A stretch of 64,000 nucleotides of DNA, from the NCBI GenBank assembly GCA_019721075.1, contig JAHEAD010000012.1:1-64000 (forward strand). Reading direction: 5' to 3'. Under the pieces are notes generated by a model that saw only the letters and a program-made list of their open reading frames with translations, had not been told where the DNA came from and did not search any database. This document shows, piece after piece, positions 61,701 through 64,000 of the stretch; the first letter of the stretch is position 1, and each line of letters starts with the position of its first letter. This stretch comes from Candidatus Sysuiplasma jiujiangense. Its GTDB lineage: Archaea > Thermoplasmatota > Thermoplasmata > Sysuiplasmatales > Sysuiplasmataceae. A program made the position numbers and the translations under genes.

Positions 61701-61899
61701 CAGGCATCTGATAGTCTGAAACAATTGCGTCAAACTCTTCCCTTCCCATTGCTTCAATAGCCTCATCAGGAGACGAAACTACTGTTACCTTGATGTCGAA
61801 CTGCAGTTCCATGAACTGTTTGAACGAATCACGCATTGCGAACTCGTCGTCAACGTAGAGGATATTAGGGGGTTTTCCAGCACTTTCTTCAATTCGCAT
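58789..61899 (-). CDS. hybrid sensor kinase: receiver, PAS/GAF array, histidine kinase
   Basis: A 1036-residue soluble kinase. Domains in order: receiver (residues 12-130; DDE, phospho-Asp in IVSDYQMPEVDG, ILFTGKG, Lys in YYMQKGG); PAS (about 145-270); PAS (285-395); GAF (410-565, FQSGEIWLLSPEDG); PAS (580-700); PAS (705-835); histidine kinase. The H box is SRHDMMNHIQAIEAYT, typical of archaeal kinases. N box SNLIVNTTKHGG and G1 box YSDDGRGIPD follow. AAAGGAG lies upstream of ATG 61899. With the receiver at the N-terminus it probably takes phosphate from another kinase, or uses the receiver to control its own. No transcription factor is adjacent. Confidence 0.9.
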   Translation of the reverse strand: MRIEESAGKPPNILYVDDEFAMRDSFKQFMELQFDIKVTVVSSPDEAIEAMGREEFDAIVSDYQMPEVDGIQFLKELRKSSSIPFILFTGKGREEIVIEALNSGADYYMQKGGNPIALFAELHHYIILAVERKRREEQLALANERMESIIRNTSDAFAFFDLDGKIVSVNNAFEKIYGWSAEEAIGKGLLMVPPDCIDEAKGKFQELLTTRKTVSYIGRRMRKNGELFEMSMTITPVKNSKGEIVGIAGIGRDVTELTRALEINARQREELKVTIASIGDGVIATDTHGRITVINGIASKLTGYTEEEAIGRPVNEIFNIINEETRKKVSIPVEIVMLKGEIVGLANHTVLISKNGREYMIEDSAAPIKDQSGKISGIVMVFKDATEEKLTERRRRTRYAVSLALATEKSMEGAFKSIAENVCSQLNFQSGEIWLLSPEDGRIHLETRVPADKGSGSDHGETSVKADPESAAGLLITVYRTGKPLWISDLTADQPGVVVNEAKPADARSAFGVPLSNKGKVEGAMLFFSSSQLDADRNTLNTMEDIGKQIGLFIGRIRVEEELKTLLHNLESFIMNTPLVIIASKIDGTIVSVNNAFEATYGWKREEIVGKSVDCIVPPELRQDVKEKLKAVSSGSSFTYEAARLRKDGTRIYMRITASPVVDSKGRVISMSSIARDITKERLADAENRLNHEVMENLKEMVVISELNDINEPVVKYVNSAYVRTIGYSRNEVIGKTLWDLQGDAVDSASLNRMYASYISGTPYSGEVVSYGTDGKEIILDTNFFPMKNSTDGAVVWVLIQKDITDSALYRENLKKINDKLNLMETISRHDMMNHIQAIEAYTRMVVDSTVDKGLSERTDRIIGITERMRTQLQTLKELQFSGSPRWTDPKKTFMGCIESMDLGRIGVSTTGPDVEILADPLLERAFSNLIVNTTKHGGPVRSIALNVSVKDNYLLIVYSDDGRGIPDSMKESIFSGGMDRQPHGLKLVSDVLKITNISISEKGTQGKGAVFEFKVPSGSYRFIDLETEKRSGLEN

Positions 61900-62198
61900 T
61901 TATCAGCGAACTCCTTTCCTCGACTCCACCTTACCGACGAGAAGCGCGATGGGTTCTGCTCGGAATCGCATTATGTGACTTCTCTTTATCGACTTATAAT
62001 CCCTCTGTCATACTTATCACATCAGATAATTTCAGTCTTGCCCCTACCATAATCAATTTATCGACGCGTGCCACACCGAAATTCATCAGGTGACTGATTA
62101 CTTTTGTTTATCCGTGTCGGGTAGAGCGTAGACAAGGGTTGTATCTTCCCGGCTTCCATCTAATCCACTCCAGAGAGTAACAGATAAGATTAATGTAG
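61900..62198. other. divergent intergenic region between kinase and prenyl synthase
   Basis: About 300 bp between divergent genes. AT-rich GACTTATAATC near 61991-62001 may be the kinase TATA box on the minus strand, and GATAAGATTAATG just before 62198 may contribute to the prenyl synthase promoter. No ORF is supported. Confidence 0.4.
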
Positions 62199-63197
62199 TT
62201 GATGAAAAGTGTCATTATTATGAACGATTACGTTGCCGTTGACTTCGGCGTCGCGAAGGAGCTAAAACTCGTGGAGGATACCCTCAAGAAGAGCGTTAGA
62301 TCTGAAAGCCCTGCGCTGACCGAAATTGCAATGCATGTGATAGCCGCCGGCGGCAAACGGATCAGGCCCGCGATATGCATACTCGCGTACAAGGCGGTAG
62401 GCGGCGGAGACAGTAAACTGCACTCGGCAGTCGACGCTGCTGTGGCTGTGGAGCTCATTCACAGTGCAACTCTCATACATGACGACATAACTGATGAAGG
62501 AGAACAGAGGAGGGGAAAAGTCACAGCATACAGGAAGTATGGCGTTCACAATGCGCTGGTTGCAGGTGATTTCATGTTCGTACAAGGATTCAAGTATGGT
62601 CAATTTCTCAGCCCCGAATCCATTAGAATAGCGGCTGAAGCATATGAAAAACTTGCAGAAGGGGAAATGCTACAGGAGCAGTGGAGAAACAATCCATCGG
62701 TACCGATGAATGAGTACGTAAACATCATAAGCGGAAAGACTGCCTCTGTATTTTCAGCAAGTGCACAGCTAGGAGCTTTCCATGGTGGTGGAACTGATGA
62801 CGAAATTGAGGCACTGGGATACTTTGGTACCAACGTGGGAATTGCTTTTCAGATAATTGACGACATCCTGGACATAACATCAGATGCCGACACCCTTGGA
62901 AAGAGCGTCGGAAACGACATAAAAGAAGGGAATATGACATTGCCGCTGATACTGGCGATGAATAATGGCGTCGACAAAAAACTGCTTGCGGATGTCATAG
63001 CCAAGAAGAACAAACCCAGGGAACTCATTGAGAGTGCAATAGAGATGATAAGGGGAAGCGGATGTGTGCCGGAATCTCTCGGGATTGCAGAAAAGTATGC
63101 TAAATTGGCTAATGAAAGTCTGAAAAGACTAAAACCGTCTGCCCACAAGGATGCGTTAATAAAGCTCTCCGGTTCCATCATCAGCAGAGTGAGGTAG
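62199..63197 (+). CDS. polyprenyl diphosphate synthase (GGPP synthase family)
   Basis: Makes long-chain all-trans prenyl diphosphates for archaeal lipids or quinones. The 332-residue protein has AAGGKRIRPAICILAY (substrate Arg/Lys), the first Asp-rich motif LIHDDITDEGEQRRGK, GKTASVF, and the second motif FQIIDDILDITSD followed by GKSVGNDIKEGNMTLPLI. Four to six residues before the first motif are SATL with Ala at the -5 position, a small residue that often permits products longer than C20. TTG 62199, ATG 62202 or ATG 62220 may be the start. A geranylgeranyl reductase gene follows, supporting membrane-lipid synthesis. Confidence 0.93.
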   Translation: MMKSVIIMNDYVAVDFGVAKELKLVEDTLKKSVRSESPALTEIAMHVIAAGGKRIRPAICILAYKAVGGGDSKLHSAVDAAVAVELIHSATLIHDDITDEGEQRRGKVTAYRKYGVHNALVAGDFMFVQGFKYGQFLSPESIRIAAEAYEKLAEGEMLQEQWRNNPSVPMNEYVNIISGKTASVFSASAQLGAFHGGGTDDEIEALGYFGTNVGIAFQIIDDILDITSDADTLGKSVGNDIKEGNMTLPLILAMNNGVDKKLLADVIAKKNKPRELIESAIEMIRGSGCVPESLGIAEKYAKLANESLKRLKPSAHKDALIKLSGSIISRVR

Positions 63198-63276
63198 ATC
63201 CCTTGGTTCTTCGATACAGGGTAATTTCTTTTCTAAATCATCCGTCCGACTTGAGCAATGCATAGGTGATGCTCAA

Positions 63277-64000
63277 ATGCGGAAATACGATGTTGTCGTT
63301 GTGGGAGCGGGTCCTGGAGGGAGTTCTGCAGCAGAGTATGCGGCAAGGAGCGGACTCAGTGTTTTATTCATCGACAGCAGAAGGGAGATAGGATGGCCTG
63401 TTCAGTGCGGGGAGTTTATGCCAAAAACAGAGGAGATTCACAGGCTCTTTTCCGAAGTGGACGAACCTTCTGAACTCTTCGATGTACCTGCACGGGTCGT
63501 ATCTAAGCCCACTTCAATAATACGGATGGTCTCTCCGGGCGGCAGAGACTATGACATAAATTTTTCAGGCTATTCTACAGAAAGAAGAGATTTTGACAAA
63601 TACCTTGCCGAAAAAGCTGTGAAGGCAGGCGCCGAATTGATGACAGACACAAAATTTCAGAAGTTTGACGGCCGAAACAGGGTGGTCACTTCCAGGGGGA
63701 CCTTTGAAGCAAAGGTCATCGTTGGAGCTGACGGTCCGTTTTCCACCGTGAGGAAGGAGATAGGGATTGAGTCACCGAAGCTGCTTTACCCTGCAATGTC
63801 AACAACGATGAACGGTGAGTTCGGGGACACTGTATACATGTACTTCGGCAATGCTGCTCCAGCCGGATATGCTTGGATTATTCCGAAAAATGGTGGAGCC
63901 AACGTTGGACTCGGAGCCGATCCTAACCTGACAAAAAGAAAGGTTGGTTTCTATGCAAGGGACTTTATCGAGGAGATAGGCAGAAAATTCAATACGAAAC
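63277..64000 (+). CDS. geranylgeranyl reductase family protein (partial, runs off the window)
   Basis: Saturates isoprenoid chains of archaeal lipids using FAD. The first 241 residues are present. They include the FAD motif VVVVGAGPGGSSAAEYAA, SRREIGWPVQCGEFMP with the family CGE turn, ERRDFDKYLAEKAVKAGAE, VIVGADGPFSTVRKE and the substrate region YMYFGNAAPAGYAWIIPK. AGGTGAT (63264-63270) lies six bases before ATG 63277. No stop occurs before 64000, so the C-terminal half is outside the window. Spacing of 79 bp from the prenyl synthase suggests a shared lipid operon. Confidence 0.93.
   Translation, partial: MRKYDVVVVGAGPGGSSAAEYAARSGLSVLFIDSRREIGWPVQCGEFMPKTEEIHRLFSEVDEPSELFDVPARVVSKPTSIIRMVSPGGRDYDINFSGYSTERRDFDKYLAEKAVKAGAELMTDTKFQKFDGRNRVVTSRGTFEAKVIVGADGPFSTVRKEIGIESPKLLYPAMSTTMNGEFGDTVYMYFGNAAPAGYAWIIPKNGGANVGLGADPNLTKRKVGFYARDFIEEIGRKFNTK

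Noticed and set aside
1-64000. CRISPR array, rRNA operon or prophage
   Set aside because: No regularly spaced direct repeats, no rRNA sequence and no capsid, integrase or terminase genes were seen.

Overview
The window is about 48% G+C and densely coded on both strands. It has no rRNA, one tRNA and no CRISPR array. It is archaeal: there is a polyprenyl diphosphate synthase next to a geranylgeranyl reductase, a sulfocyanin-type blue copper protein, SoxM-like fused heme-copper oxidase subunits, an Lrp-type CopT regulator with a TRASH domain, an AbrB-PhoU regulator, and TATA boxes about 25-30 bp upstream of many start codons (leaderless mRNAs). The gene content fits an aerobic member of the Thermoplasmata best. 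That placement is inference, because no marker-gene phylogeny was possible.

Layout. 1-6.4 kb: one-carbon and folate genes (purH-folD, metF), with kptA, a DUF2797 protein and an ornithine cyclodeaminase-family enzyme. 6.4-9.7 kb (minus): DUF35 protein, thiolase-like protein lacking the nucleophilic Cys, and an isovaleryl-type acyl-CoA dehydrogenase. 10-25.4 kb: a respiratory supercluster with two membrane proteins, tatC and convergent tatA, a two-domain cupredoxin, a membrane 4Fe-4S protein, a Tat-dependent Rieske protein, cytochrome b, CoxI/III fusion, small TM subunit, CoxII and heme O synthase. 25.4-27.3 kb: a methylmalonyl-CoA mutase-like protein and tRNA-Leu(CAA). 27.7-31.2 kb: a copper divergon (copT against a TRASH mini-protein, copA and a HesB-like protein). 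31.3-36 kb: SDR, UbiA prenyltransferase, and a GNAT fused to an ADP-forming acyl-CoA synthetase. 36.4-41.7 kb: duplicated DoxD-like protein, AbrB-PhoU regulator, a CuA-like anchored cupredoxin, a SHOCT protein and a membrane winged-helix protein. 42.5-44.3 kb: siroheme nitrite/sulfite reductase. 44.96-46.25 kb: an insertion sequence. 46.35-49.9 kb: cupin, C7-cyclitol-type sugar phosphate cyclase, ROK kinase and a Gfo/Idh/MocA oxidoreductase. 50.5-61.9 kb: two large sensor kinases flanking a diiron carboxylate protein and a second CoxI/III-CoxII pair. 62.2-64 kb: isoprenoid lipid genes, the last cut by the window end.

How the genes work together. Heme O synthase, the Tat pore, copper export and sensing, cytochrome b/Rieske, cupredoxin and two oxidases form a coherent aerobic electron-transfer system. 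UbiA and polyprenyl synthase could supply quinone or lipid precursors. Both oxidases keep the D-pathway residues but lack the canonical K-pathway lysine, and cytochrome b has PPWF where PEWY is usual. The most novel-looking unit is the cyclase/kinase/cupin/oxidoreductase cluster. It has the shape of a C7-cyclitol pathway known from bacterial aminocyclitol producers.
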